64,000 bases of DNA from positions 1-64,000 of the forward strand of contig NZ_FNDY01000003.1 of the NCBI RefSeq assembly GCF_900099895.1, given 5' to 3'. Under the pieces are notes generated by a model. That model made no database searches, was not told where the DNA came from, and worked only from the letters and a program-made list of their open reading frames with translations. A program made the position numbers and the translations under genes. Of the stretch, positions 43,819 to 51,833 are shown one piece after another; position 1 is the stretch's first letter; each line of letters opens with the position of its first letter. The DNA comes from Paenibacillus naphthalenovorans. Lineage in GTDB: Bacteria; Bacillota; Bacilli; Paenibacillales; NBRC-103111.

Positions 43819-44763
43819 ATGAGTTTGGTTGTCAACAATATTACCGATTTAATCGGCAGAACCCCGCTGGTCCATTTGAACAAAGTGGTTCCTGAGGGAA
43901 GTGCGGACATTTATCTCAAGCTGGAGTTTTTTAACCCCGGCAGCAGCGTCAAGGACCGCATCGCGATCAGCATCGTCGAGGAGGCTGAGCGGGAAGGCAA
44001 GCTGAAGCCGGGAGATACGATTGTGGAGGCGACAAGCGGCAATACCGGAATCGGGCTTGCGATGGTTGCGGCAGCCAGAGGGTACAAGGCGCTTCTGGTT
44101 ATGCCGGAAACGATGAGCCTGGAGCGGCGCAATCTGCTGCGCGCCTACGGTGCCAGCCTTGTGCTGACGCCCGGAGCCGAGGGGATGAAGGGCGCGATAC
44201 GCGTGGCCAAGGAACTGGTTGACCGCCACCCGGAATACTTTCCCGCCCGGCAGTTTGACAACCCCGCCAATGTGAAAATCCACAGGGAGACGACGGGGCC
44301 GGAGATCGTCAAAGCGATAGAGTCGCTTGGCGGCACGCTGGACGGATTCGTTGCCGGCATCGGCACCGGCGGAACGATTACGGGCGCTGGAGAGGTGCTG
44401 CGCAAGCATTATCCGTCCATCCATATCGCGGCGGTCGAGCCTGCGGCATCTGCGGTGCTATCGGGCGGCAATCCGGGCTCGCACAAGATACAAGGGATTG
44501 GAGCGGGTTTCGTGCCGGGAATACTGGACACGAGCATCTATGACGAAATTATCCAGGTGACGAATGAAGAGGCGTTCGAAACTGCACGGCGAGTGGCGAA
44601 GGAAGAAGGCATACTGGGCGGCATATCTTCAGGAGCGGCTATACATGCGGCACTGCAGCTGGCGGCCAGACTTGGAAGCGGCAAGCGAATCGTCACGATT
44701 ATTCCAAGCAATGGAGAACGTTACCTCTCTACAGTGCTGTATGCGGAGGAACAACAGATATAA
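43819..44763 (+). CDS. cysK: Cysteine synthase (O-acetylserine sulfhydrylase)
   Basis: A 314-residue PLP enzyme that makes cysteine from O-acetylserine and sulfide. The PLP lysine is in [11 protein letters not shown] (about residue 44), the substrate loop is [10 protein letters not shown], and the phosphate-binding loop [22 protein letters not shown] before the ATG; a longer frame from 43654 overlaps the exporter gene. It fits the sulfur theme and would use sulfide or sulfite-derived sulfide released nearby. CysK-type length and motifs rather than CysM, though a secondary sulfhydrylase is possible. Confidence 0.85.
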   Translation: MSLVVNNITDLIGRTPLVHLNKVVPEGSADIYLKLEFFNPGSSVKDRIAISIVEEAEREGKLKPGDTIVEATSGNTGIGLAMVAAARGYKALLVMPETMSLERRNLLRAYGASLVLTPGAEGMKGAIRVAKELVDRHPEYFPARQFDNPANVKIHRETTGPEIVKAIESLGGTLDGFVAGIGTGGTITGAGEVLRKHYPSIHIAAVEPAASAVLSGGNPGSHKIQGIGAGFVPGILDTSIYDEIIQVTNEEAFETARRVAKEEGILGGISSGAAIHAALQLAARLGSGKRIVTIIPSNGERYLSTVLYAEEQQI

Positions 44764-44889
44764 TCGAACAGAATTCAAGCCCTCTGTTTTAGTGAAACAA
44801 ACACCGGGGCGCCGGGGATTATCCCGTAGTACAAAAGGTATCCCGCTTACAGGCTTTTCACAGCATAAGCAAGCGCAATATCATAGCAA

Positions 44890-44918
44890 ATACCACCTTT
44901 CATCGGGTGGTATTTTTT
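44890..44918 (+). terminator. Intrinsic terminator after cysK
   Basis: ATACCACC (44890-44897) pairs with GGTGGTAT (44906-44913), followed by TTTTTAT. The rest of the 44764-45030 gap shows nothing I recognise. Confidence 0.6.
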
Positions 44919-45034
44919 ATGGTTTATGCCGGTTTTGTACGGATTGCGTTGTCACGAAAGCCATTTGGTTGAGATCCGGCCGAACTTCTATATATTCCTC
45001 GCTCTACCTTTGTTTCCTGTATGTTTTTTTATGC

Positions 45035-45597
45035 AAAGGGAACTGGGATAAAATCGCATCCTATCTGTCTGATAAAGCCCAAATATTTACAACGTATTAT
45101 GTATCGGGCAAATAGCTCGCAACACACCTTTGTTAATTCAGCTATTTTTTCTGTACTTTGCTTTGCCAAGCCTGGGCATAAAGATTCCGGGTGATACAAC
45201 GGCGATTATTGCCATGACTTTTCTCGGAGGGGGCTACATGACAGAGGTGTTCCGTTCGGGGTTGGAGGCGGTACAGAAGAGTAAGGTCGAGGCTGGACTA
45301 GCCATAGGACTGTCTAAGGGACAACTTCTAAGATTTATTTTGCTTCCGCAGGCCGTCCGAATTTCTATTCCTGCGTTCATAGGGAATTTCATTTTTCTGC
45401 TTAAGGAGACATCGGTCGTCTCCGCCATCGCTATTCCCGAACTGCTTTATACAACAACGGATCTGATCGCGACTTATTATAAAACGTTTGAGATGTTTAT
45501 CATGCTTGCGGCATTTTACCTTATCCTCATTCTTCCGTTGTCCCTGTGTTTATCCTTTTTCGAAAGGAAGTTAACCTATGGACAATTCGGTAATTAG
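45035..45597 (+). pseudogene. Broken polar-amino-acid ABC permease
   Basis: The N-terminal part (GNWDKIASYLSDKAQIFTTY, near 45040-45100) is followed by a stop at 45113-45115. In another frame from 45118 the protein resumes as RNTPLLIQLFFLYFALPSLG and continues to a normal end with LEAVQKSKVEAGLAIGLSKG and FERKLTYGQFGN. About 30-40 residues spanning the first helices are missing. The remaining frame could start at 45130 but would lack the first membrane segments. Confidence 0.7.
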
Positions 45598-45945
45598 TTT
45601 ATTGTTTACATCCCTTCCGTTATTGTTTAACGGAGTTATTCAAACTTTATGGATTGCTGTTTATTCTTTATGTATAAGTACAGTCTGCGGTATTGTATTT
45701 GGAATTTTCAGAATGTCCTCTATCCGGGGAATTCAAATGAGAACCTATGTAGAAATATTTCGGGCAGTACCCGTTCTTGTATTTATGTTTTTCTTTTTTT
45801 CGGACTTCCCATTCTGTGGGGGATAGAAGTCCCCGGTATGCTGGCAGCCGTTCTTTTGCATAAACTTTATGACGAATACCTGAAAAAAGAATTTGGTCCT
45901 GAAATCAATCCGGATGATATTGTTGTTGAAGGCGGAAAACTATAA
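45578..45945 (+). pseudogene. Second broken amino-acid ABC permease, frameshifted and truncated
   Basis: It starts as MDNSVISLLFTSLPLLFNGV and reads TYVEIFRAVPVLVFMFFFF, then loses frame in a T-rich stretch near 45795. The next frame continues FGLPILWGIEVPGMLAAVLL, after which a deletion joins it to an unrelated tail ending DDIVVEGGKL. It overlaps the previous permease end by 20 bases, as intact permease pairs do. A former transporter operon that has lost its ATPase and binding protein. Confidence 0.7.
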
Positions 45946-45968
45946 ATATTTACCTAACAAAGAAAAAA

Positions 45969-46004
45969 GAAGTGCATCCGTTTTCTTCATGAATCGGATG
46001 TACT
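45969..46004. terminator. Bidirectional terminator between convergent units
   Basis: AAGTGCATCCG pairs with CGGATGTACTT (one mismatch), with T-rich sequence on the plus side (CCCATTTTT) and TTTTTTCTTTGTT on the minus side. It separates the dead permeases from the antiporter operon. Confidence 0.55.
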
Positions 46005-46037
46005 TCCCATTTTTGGTATTTACTTGATCTTCTTTGA

Positions 46038-46526
46038 TTATCCGTTCACTAAGAGATCTTTAAGCAGCTTAATTTGCTTTCTTTCTCCAGCTATAACAAG
46101 CGTCATATCCGCCGACAGCCGGTCATCCGGGCCGGGATTGATTTTCTGTCGATGCTTCTCCACAATGGCAAGGATCGTGGCTCCGGTCCTTTGACGAACT
46201 TGCAATTCAGCGATAGATTGATTAATGCATTTAAAGTGCGACTCGACTTTGCACCATTCAATAACCAATTCGTCTAGGGATACCTCAATCGTTTCCAACG
46301 CTTGGGGTTTATAGTTCATTCCGCCGATGATAGCCGCGATCTGTCTGGCTTCATCGTCATCCAGGGTGACCTGGGAGATGGTCTTGTCCGGGTCGTCATC
46401 TTCGAAATGGTATAGTTCCCTTCTGCCGTCGTCATGAATGACAATCACCATTTTATCCCCCGATCTCGCTTCCAACTGGAATTTTTTTCCGATCCCCGGC
46501 AGATCGCATTCTCTTATCGTACTCAT
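46038..46526 (-). CDS. khtT: K+/H+ antiporter regulatory subunit, KhtT-like
   Basis: A 162-residue cytosolic regulator matching B. subtilis KhtT (165 residues). The N-terminal domain ([39 protein letters not shown]) precedes a C-terminal TrkA-C domain ([15 protein letters not shown] then [12 protein letters not shown]), the fold that binds cyclic di-AMP in KhtT. The ATG at 46526 lies nine bases after GGAGG; a TTG at 46532 is too close. It follows the antiporter gene by 21 bases; in B. subtilis the order is reversed (T then U). Confidence 0.75.
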   Translation of the reverse strand: MSTIRECDLPGIGKKFQLEARSGDKMVIVIHDDGRRELYHFEDDDPDKTISQVTLDDDEARQIAAIIGGMNYKPQALETIEVSLDELVIEWCKVESHFKCINQSIAELQVRQRTGATILAIVEKHRQKINPGPDDRLSADMTLVIAGERKQIKLLKDLLVNG

Positions 46527-46547
46527 TATCAATATCCTCCGTTCGGA

Positions 46548-47765
46548 TTACCCCATATTTTTAAGCTTTTCTTGTGACTTGCTCCATTTGAATATTTTAT
46601 TTAAGCCATTATAAATGTGTTTCGACTCTTTTGCCAACAGGGGTCCAACAATTGCCAATACCAAGACATAAAGAGCGGAAAATGGTTTAAGCAGCGGCAT
46701 TAGCCCTCCGGCTACGCCTAAGTTAGCTACAATGATGGTAAATTCCCCACGCGCCATAACGGTAAGCCCGATATTCATAGAAGCCTTATGGGACAGACCT
46801 GCCTTGCGACCGGCTATCATTCCGGAAATCATATTTCCCAGGATGGTCAGCAGCACGGCTCCAATAGCTAACCATGCAGCATTGCCAAGGGTTAGAGGAT
46901 CAATACTTAAACCAAAGCTAAAGAAGAACACGGCACCGAAGAAATCCCGGAATGGAATAACCAGATGCTCAATTCTCTTGCTATGCTCCGTTTCGGATAA
47001 AGCCAAGCCAAACAACAATGCGCCGATCGCTTCGGCTACATGTAAGGTTTCTGAGAATCCGGCAATGAAAAATAACGTAGAAAATACGACAATAATAAAG
47101 ATTTCATTTGAGGTGATATTTAACAATTTGTTTAATACAGGAGTTCCTTTTCTGGCAATCAGGAAAAACAAAAGCATATACCCGATGGAGATCCCTACAG
47201 AAAGAAGGATTCCTCCGATGGATGTCGCGCCTCCCAGAAGCAGGCCTGACATGACCGACAGGAATACGGCAAGAAAAAGGTCATCGAACAAAATCATACC
47301 CAGGATTAACTCGGTTTCGGAGTTCCCGGTACGTCTGAGGTCAACCAGAACTTTAGCCACGATCGCCGTAGAGGATACGGACAGCATGCCAGCGATGATT
47401 AAAGTTTCATACAATGGGAAATTGACCAAAAAACCATAAGCTAACCCAATCGAGAAGTTCAGTAGAACGTATACTGTTCCTCCAAAAACAATGTTACGGC
47501 CGGATTTGATCAATTTGGAAACAGAGAACTCCAGTCCTATGTAAAATAGAAGAAAGAGTACCCCGATTCGCCCGAGGAATGAAATCACTTCCTGGCTTTC
47601 TATAAATGTAAAGTCAAATATACCGAGTGTCGGCGCATGCGGGCCGACGACCATGCCGAGAATAATTAAAAAGGGTATGATGGAGAACTTTAGTTTGCCG
47701 GCAATGACGGAAGCAATTGCAATTAACATTAATGCGGTTCCAACCTCAAAAATCATATGATCCAA
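46548..47765 (-). CDS. khtU: Cation:proton antiporter, KhtU-like (CPA2)
   Basis: A 405-residue membrane antiporter with about 12 helices, the size of KhtU, which exports K+ in exchange for protons. Diagnostic stretches are GVLFLLFYIGLEFSVSKLIK, LVDLRRTGNSETELILGMIL, and FGLSIDPLTLGNAAWLAIGA. The TTG at 47765 is seven bases behind GGGGGG; ATG 47756 is the alternative. Paired with a KhtT-like regulator, it should protect against potassium or alkaline stress and be gated by cyclic di-AMP; this is from the family. Confidence 0.8.
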   Translation of the reverse strand: MDHMIFEVGTALMLIAIASVIAGKLKFSIIPFLIILGMVVGPHAPTLGIFDFTFIESQEVISFLGRIGVLFLLFYIGLEFSVSKLIKSGRNIVFGGTVYVLLNFSIGLAYGFLVNFPLYETLIIAGMLSVSSTAIVAKVLVDLRRTGNSETELILGMILFDDLFLAVFLSVMSGLLLGGATSIGGILLSVGISIGYMLLFFLIARKGTPVLNKLLNITSNEIFIIVVFSTLFFIAGFSETLHVAEAIGALLFGLALSETEHSKRIEHLVIPFRDFFGAVFFFSFGLSIDPLTLGNAAWLAIGAVLLTILGNMISGMIAGRKAGLSHKASMNIGLTVMARGEFTIIVANLGVAGGLMPLLKPFSALYVLVLAIVGPLLAKESKHIYNGLNKIFKWSKSQEKLKNMG

Positions 47766-47923
47766 TGTTTATCCCCCCTGTTGTTTCTTACTTGGTAACC
47801 TGAAAGAAAGTCTTCACCCCTTTTGCATAAAATATTCTGTCCCGGTATAGACACAGCCTTAGTATGACCCGTCAGTAGTTGTAATATCAGTAAAAATATC
47901 CATTTCGCGCTTCATCGCAACGC

Positions 47924-48004
47924 CTAGGGTTCAAAAAAGGCAGCACCCCCGTTTCCGCTGATGGCACACACGAAAGCTTGATTCGAAAACGCCATTTTTC
48001 TCAT
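47924..48004 (-). CDS. Possible 26-residue leader peptide before the antiporter
   Basis: ATG at 48004 with GGAGGG eight bases before it, ending at a TAG (47926-47924). The peptide begins MRKMAFSNQAFVCAIS and ends AAFFEP. It is the first open frame after the minus-strand promoter at 48081-48054 and precedes the antiporter by 160 bases. It could be a regulatory uORF or the remnant of a small gene. A second 18-codon frame (47915-47859) has no binding site. Confidence 0.35.
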   Translation of the reverse strand: MRKMAFSNQAFVCAISGNGGAAFFEP

Positions 48005-48053
48005 GACTAATCCCTCCATACGATAAAATAACCCCTATACGGGGCTTACCAAC

Positions 48054-48081
48054 ATCATAACAAATTCCCTGCTTTTGTCCA
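48054..48081 (-). promoter_or_regulatory. Promoter of the antiporter operon
   Basis: On the minus strand TGGACA (48081-48076), 16-base spacer, TATGAT (48059-48054). A GCCCC-GTATA-GGGGT hairpin lies just after the start. Confidence 0.5.
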
Positions 48082-48283
48082 GTTCAATTCCATATCGCAC
48101 GTCCTTCCAATCTTTTATACAAGCCTTATTGAAAGAGGTTTTCAAAGCGACAACGTTTAAAGAAAGCCACAAGATGGTTCTATCATGTTCAAACCGGCGA
48201 AATGTGTCAGATGTTGTGAAATTTTCTCTTGAAACGATGGAGAAGAGTGTGTACTATATACAAGGTAAAACCTCATACAACAA

Positions 48284-48354
48284 CTCGTATAATTTTGGGA
48301 ATATGGCCCATAAGTTTCTACCGGCCGACCACTATAATCGGCCGACTATGAGTG
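48284..48354 (+). promoter_or_regulatory. Guanine-class purine riboswitch aptamer
   Basis: P1 forms from ACTCGTA (48284-48290) and TATGAGT (48348-48354). Core motifs TATAAT, GGGAATATGGCCCATAAG and TTTCTACCGGCCGACC match the purine riboswitch consensus; the loops are closed by GGCCGAC/TCGGCCGA. The base that chooses the ligand is C in GACTATG, so guanine or hypoxanthine rather than adenine. In this family guanine binding favours termination. Confidence 0.9.
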
Positions 48355-48363
48355 AAAGCGCAT

Positions 48364-48461
48364 CTAGGGTTCCGTTTCTTTTTTTGATTTTACAAAGAAA
48401 GAAAGGCTGGTCCAAGCGATGCGGACACTTTTGTGTTACACCAAAAGGGATAAAAACCCAG
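48364..48461 (+). promoter_or_regulatory. ykkC-class aptamer, probably PRPP-sensing
   Basis: Immediately after the guanine aptamer come the ykkC-class conserved blocks in order: CTAGGGTTCCG (48365-48375), a stem (TTTCTTT with AAAGAAA), GGCTGGTCCAAGCGATGCGG, CACTTTTGTG, then ACACCAAAAGGGATAAAAAC and CCCAG. Subtypes of this class sense guanidine, ppGpp, PRPP or nucleotides. Tandem guanine-PRPP arrangements are known in purine genes, so PRPP is most likely; ppGpp cannot be excluded by eye. Confidence 0.75.
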
Positions 48462-48510
48462 AAGGACAGGCTTCACTTGAGAGGAACTGCTCAAGGAGCC
48501 TGTCCTTTTT
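48462..48510 (+). terminator. Riboswitch-controlled terminator before xpt
   Basis: AAGGACAGGCT (48462-48472) pairs with AGCCTGTCCTT (48497-48507), with an inner CTTGAG/CTCAAG stem, then TTTTTC. Its 5' arm abuts the ykkC-class aptamer, so aptamer folding can compete with it. Confidence 0.85.
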
Positions 48511-48538
48511 CAGTTGGAAAAGGAGCGATAAACGCAGA

Positions 48539-49147
48539 ATGGAATTATTGATGGAACGTATTCGTCAAGAGGGATTGATTCTGTCCGACACGGTGCTGAA
48601 GGTGGATTCGTTTTTGAATCATCAGGTGGATACGCAGCTCGCATTGGAGATTGGACGGGAGTTTGCGCGGTTGTTCGGCGATAAGCCCGTAACCAAGGTG
48701 CTGACCATCGAGGCCAGCGGCATTCAGTTTGCGATGGCGACGGGAATTGCGCTGAATGTCCCCTTTATTTATGCAAAAAAGAAGAAGGCCGTCACGCTTT
48801 CCGAGAAGGTGTATTCGGCACCCGTATATTCGTTTACCCGGCAAGAAATGTACCAGGTTAGCGTTTCGCAGAAATACCTGAGCCCGGGCGATAAAGTGCT
48901 GATTATAGATGATTTCCTGGCTACAGGCGCGGCGCTGGCGGGGCTGGTCGATATCGTAAGAGAATCGGGAGCCGAGCTGGTAGGGGTAGGCTGCGTGATC
49001 GAAAAAAGCTTTCAGGAAGGCCGCAGTCTGCTGGAAAAAAAGGGTGTCCTTGTACATTCCTTGGCCCGGATTGCTTCGATGTCGCCGGGTGAGATTCATT
49101 TTGTGCAAGACCATCGTTTATGCCATCAAGGTCAAGGGAGAATGTAG
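48539..49147 (+). CDS. xpt: Xanthine phosphoribosyltransferase
   Basis: A 202-residue salvage enzyme converting xanthine and PRPP to XMP. The start and core match B. subtilis Xpt: EGLILSDTVLKVDSFLNHQVD at the N-terminus (quoted in part), the PRPP loop VLIIDDFLATGAAL, and VIEKSFQEGRSLLEKKGV. I place the start at ATG 48539; GGAAAAGGAG lies 14 bases upstream, and ATG 48551 is possible. PRPP is also its substrate, which makes PRPP sensing by the leader logical. Followed one base later by the permease gene. Confidence 0.9.
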   Translation: MELLMERIRQEGLILSDTVLKVDSFLNHQVDTQLALEIGREFARLFGDKPVTKVLTIEASGIQFAMATGIALNVPFIYAKKKKAVTLSEKVYSAPVYSFTRQEMYQVSVSQKYLSPGDKVLIIDDFLATGAALAGLVDIVRESGAELVGVGCVIEKSFQEGRSLLEKKGVLVHSLARIASMSPGEIHFVQDHRLCHQGQGRM

Positions 49148-49148
49148 C

Positions 49149-50438
49149 ATGTTAAGCAAACAAAAAGTCATTACCCTGGGTTTTCAGCATGTGCTGGCCA
49201 TGTATGCCGGGGCTGTTATCGTACCGCTGATTGTCGGGGGAGCGCTCAATCTGACCAGCTCGCAAATCGCATATCTGATCGCGGCCGATTTATTTACATG
49301 CGGCATCGCCACGATCCTGCAGGTGATGGGAACAAAATATTTTGGCAGCGGGCTGCCCGTTATTTTGGGATGTACCTTTACGGCAGTCGGTCCGATCATT
49401 GCCATCGCCTCTACGTCGAATTTGGCGACAGCGTACGGAGCCATTATCCTGTCCGGTTTATTCGTTATTTTAGCCGCCCCGCTGTATGGAAAGATGCTTA
49501 AATTTTTCCCTACCGTTGTGACCGGTTCGGTCGTGACGATTATCGGTCTTTCCCTGATTCCGGTAGCGATGAACAACGCCGCTGGCGGTCAAGGGAGCCC
49601 CGATTTCGGCCAGCCGGGCCATTTGCTGCTCGCGCTGTTCACGCTGCTGGTTATTCTTGTAGTGAACCGGTTGGCTACCGGATTTTTACGGGCCATTTCC
49701 GTGCTTGTCGGGTTGATTGCCGGAACGGCCGCAGGCTATGCCATGGGTATCGTCAGCTTCTCGTCCGTTTCGTCAGCGTCATGGATTAGCGTTGCCCAGC
49801 CTTTTTACTTCGGCATTCCTGAAATCAGCATCACCGCGATTATTACCATGATCATCGTAAATATCGTCAGCATGGTGGAGTCCACAGGCGTTTATTTTGC
49901 CGTCGGCAAAGCCACCGATCAAAAAGTCGAGAACAAGCAGATCGTCAACGGGCTGCGTTCCGAAGGTCTTGCCATTATGCTGGGCGGGATTTTCAATGCG
50001 TTTCCTTATACCGCTTTCTCTCAAAATGTCGGCTTGATTACGCTCACTCGCGTGAAATCACGGGATGTCATTTTTGCTGCGGGAGGCATCATGGTTGTTC
50101 TGGGCTTGCTGCCTAAGCTGGCGGCCTTAACGACCGTCATTCCCAATGCGGTGCTTGGGGGTGCGATGATCGTCATGTTCGGATCGGTCGCTGCCGCGGG
50201 GATATCGATTTTGTCGGGTGTTGACCTGCGCCAGGGAGACAATCTGCTGATTGCCGCCTGCAGCATCGCTGTCGGTCTGGGCTCGGCCACCCTTCCCCAG
50301 ATGTTCGACCAGCTTCCGGGCTTCGCCAAAATGTTAATGCAAAACGGCATCGTGTCCGGTTCCTTGACCGCCATTCTTTTGAATCTGTTCCTGTCCAAGC
50401 GAAATGCCGCCGCCGCGGAGGTTGTTCAGGAAGCTTAA
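49149..50438 (+). CDS. pbuX: Xanthine permease (NCS2 family)
   Basis: A 429-residue nucleobase:cation symporter with about 14 helices. Family motifs: GFQHVLAMYAGAVIVPLIVG at the N-terminus, GSGLPVILGCTFTAVGPI, and the substrate-site segment MVESTGVYFAVGKATDQKV. The ATG lies just after the xpt stop; GGGAGAATG is its binding site inside xpt. xpt-pbuX is a classic co-transcribed xanthine salvage pair in Bacillales. Confidence 0.9.
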   Translation: MLSKQKVITLGFQHVLAMYAGAVIVPLIVGGALNLTSSQIAYLIAADLFTCGIATILQVMGTKYFGSGLPVILGCTFTAVGPIIAIASTSNLATAYGAIILSGLFVILAAPLYGKMLKFFPTVVTGSVVTIIGLSLIPVAMNNAAGGQGSPDFGQPGHLLLALFTLLVILVVNRLATGFLRAISVLVGLIAGTAAGYAMGIVSFSSVSSASWISVAQPFYFGIPEISITAIITMIIVNIVSMVESTGVYFAVGKATDQKVENKQIVNGLRSEGLAIMLGGIFNAFPYTAFSQNVGLITLTRVKSRDVIFAAGGIMVVLGLLPKLAALTTVIPNAVLGGAMIVMFGSVAAAGISILSGVDLRQGDNLLIAACSIAVGLGSATLPQMFDQLPGFAKMLMQNGIVSGSLTAILLNLFLSKRNAAAAEVVQEA

Positions 50439-50450
50439 TACGTCGTTGCC

Positions 50451-50488
50451 AATCGCTCCCGTACCTGGTTTTGGGGGCGATTTTTTTT
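50451..50488 (+). terminator. Intrinsic terminator after pbuX
   Basis: AATCGCTCCC pairs with GGGGGCGATT, followed by eight Ts. Confidence 0.8.
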
Positions 50489-50535
50489 ATGAAGCCGGGA
50501 AAGTAACAAAAAAGGAAAAATTTTAAAATTTATCA

Positions 50536-50564
50536 TTGAAATGAAAGCGCTATCGTTTTATAAT
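50536..50564 (+). promoter_or_regulatory. Promoter of the LacI-type regulator with overlapping cre-like site
   Basis: TTGAAA (50536-50541), 17-base spacer, TATAAT (50559-50564). The spacer is TGAAAGCGCTATCG (50542-50555), matching 13 of 14 positions of the CcpA cre consensus TGWNANCGNTNWCA, so catabolite repression is likely. Confidence 0.65.
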
Positions 50565-50570
50565 GAGTTC

Positions 50571-50629
50571 AATGAAACGTTTTACTGACAAACGGACCCA
50601 TTTTATTCATTTTTTAATAACGTTTCATT
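50571..50629. promoter_or_regulatory. Two LacI-type operators
   Basis: AATGAAACGTT (50571-50581) and its exact inverse AACGTTTCATT (50619-50629) lie between promoter and start codon, both half-symmetric around ACGT. A third copy, TAAAACGTTTCACT, lies at 51686-51699 before the importer. They are the likely sites of the regulator encoded at 50642. Confidence 0.55.
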
Positions 50630-50641
50630 AAGGAGTGGATC

Positions 50642-51652
50642 ATGACGCCGACTATAAAAGATGTAGCCGCCGCCGCGGGAGTTTCCATCGGTACGGTTTC
50701 GAAGGTGATTAACAAATCGGGCTTTGTCAGCGAGAAGATCAGAGAAAGAGTCCTGCTTGCAATTACTCTATTAAATTATAAACCAAATGCGGTGGCCAGG
50801 AGCTTGAAACAATCCAAGACGCATTTGATCGGCATCATTGTCGATGATATTTCCAACCTGTACATGATGAAAATCATAAAATCAGTCGAGAATCTGGCGA
50901 CGGAAATGGAGTACAATCTCATTTCCTGCTCTCACAATAACCGGCCGGAGGAAGAAAGGAAGGCGCTCCAGCGGCTGATGGAAAAGCGCGTGGACGGTAT
51001 TATCATGGTGCCTACAGGAAGCAACTTGGATGAACTCAATATGCCGAATAACATTCCCGTGATCTTGATTGACAGAAAGGTTGAAAATGCCCGCTTCGAT
51101 ACGGTAGTCCATGAGAACATCAATACTTCGATCACGCTGGTTCAGCATTTGTATTTGCATGGCCGCCGCAAATTTCTTTTTATCCATGGGGCCCTCCGTC
51201 ATTCGGTCGAGATCGAAAGAGTTAACGGTATCAAAAAAGCGATTCATCTTCTGGGGCTCGATATGAGCGCACAAGTGTTTCTAGAAGTCGGAGCGGCGCT
51301 CGGACACATTTCGGCAGAAGTGCGAAAATATCTGGAGCATTCGGGATTGCCGGAGGGCATATATGCGACGAATCACTTGGCTTTAGCCGGAACGGTTAGA
51401 GCTTTATGGGATATGGGCGTTCATGTGCCGGAAGAAGTATCGGTGGCGGGCTTCGGTGATATTGATACCTATGGCCTGTTGCGTCCAAGCTTCACTTTAG
51501 CGAAGGAAGACCCCTGCGAAGTAGGGAAAATCGCTTCCGAGCTCCTTTTTGAAAGGATCGAATTCGATAAGCAAGTTGACCAGCCTAAAGAGTTTCTTGT
51601 AACGCCTAAAATAACGATCGGGACTTCTTGCGGTACTCACGTCAGACCATAA
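50642..51652 (+). CDS. LacI family transcriptional regulator
   Basis: A 336-residue repressor. The LacI helix-turn-helix and hinge are at residues 1-57 (TIKDVAAAAGVSIGTVSKVI, then NYKPNAVARSLKQSKT), followed by a periplasmic-binding-protein-like sensor (LIGIIVDDISNLYMMKII, ... EVSVAGFGDIDTYGLLRPSF). RBS AAGGAG. It should repress itself and the ribose-type importer/kinase genes downstream until a sugar binds. Effector unknown. Confidence 0.9.
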   Translation: MTPTIKDVAAAAGVSIGTVSKVINKSGFVSEKIRERVLLAITLLNYKPNAVARSLKQSKTHLIGIIVDDISNLYMMKIIKSVENLATEMEYNLISCSHNNRPEEERKALQRLMEKRVDGIIMVPTGSNLDELNMPNNIPVILIDRKVENARFDTVVHENINTSITLVQHLYLHGRRKFLFIHGALRHSVEIERVNGIKKAIHLLGLDMSAQVFLEVGAALGHISAEVRKYLEHSGLPEGIYATNHLALAGTVRALWDMGVHVPEEVSVAGFGDIDTYGLLRPSFTLAKEDPCEVGKIASELLFERIEFDKQVDQPKEFLVTPKITIGTSCGTHVRP

Positions 51653-51685
51653 AGTACCACAAGAAGTTTTATTTAAGGCATGCAG

Positions 51686-51718
51686 TAAAACGTTTCACTC
51701 TAATTGAAAGCGATTACA
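51686..51718. promoter_or_regulatory. LacI-type operator and perfect cre site before the sugar importer
   Basis: TAAAACGTTTCACT (51686-51699) repeats the regulator's operator, and TGAAAGCGATTACA (51705-51718) fits every position of the cre consensus. Dual control by the local repressor and CcpA is predicted. Confidence 0.6.
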
Positions 51719-51833
51719 TCAAGGTTGGGAGTGATGCAGGGTATAAAAATCAAAATACTGGTCGCTACATTCGGTTGGATTCAGGCATGGTAAAAAGGCG
51801 GTTCTCATTACAACATTATGGAGGGTGATGTCG

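Noticed and set aside
47766..48050. Cyclic di-AMP (ydaO) riboswitch in the antiporter leader
   Set aside because: Such a switch would suit a K+ antiporter, but its conserved blocks are not present in order on the minus strand.
48075..48551. 158-codon frame upstream of xpt
   Set aside because: It spans the two riboswitch aptamers and their terminator; RNA structure explains the conservation.
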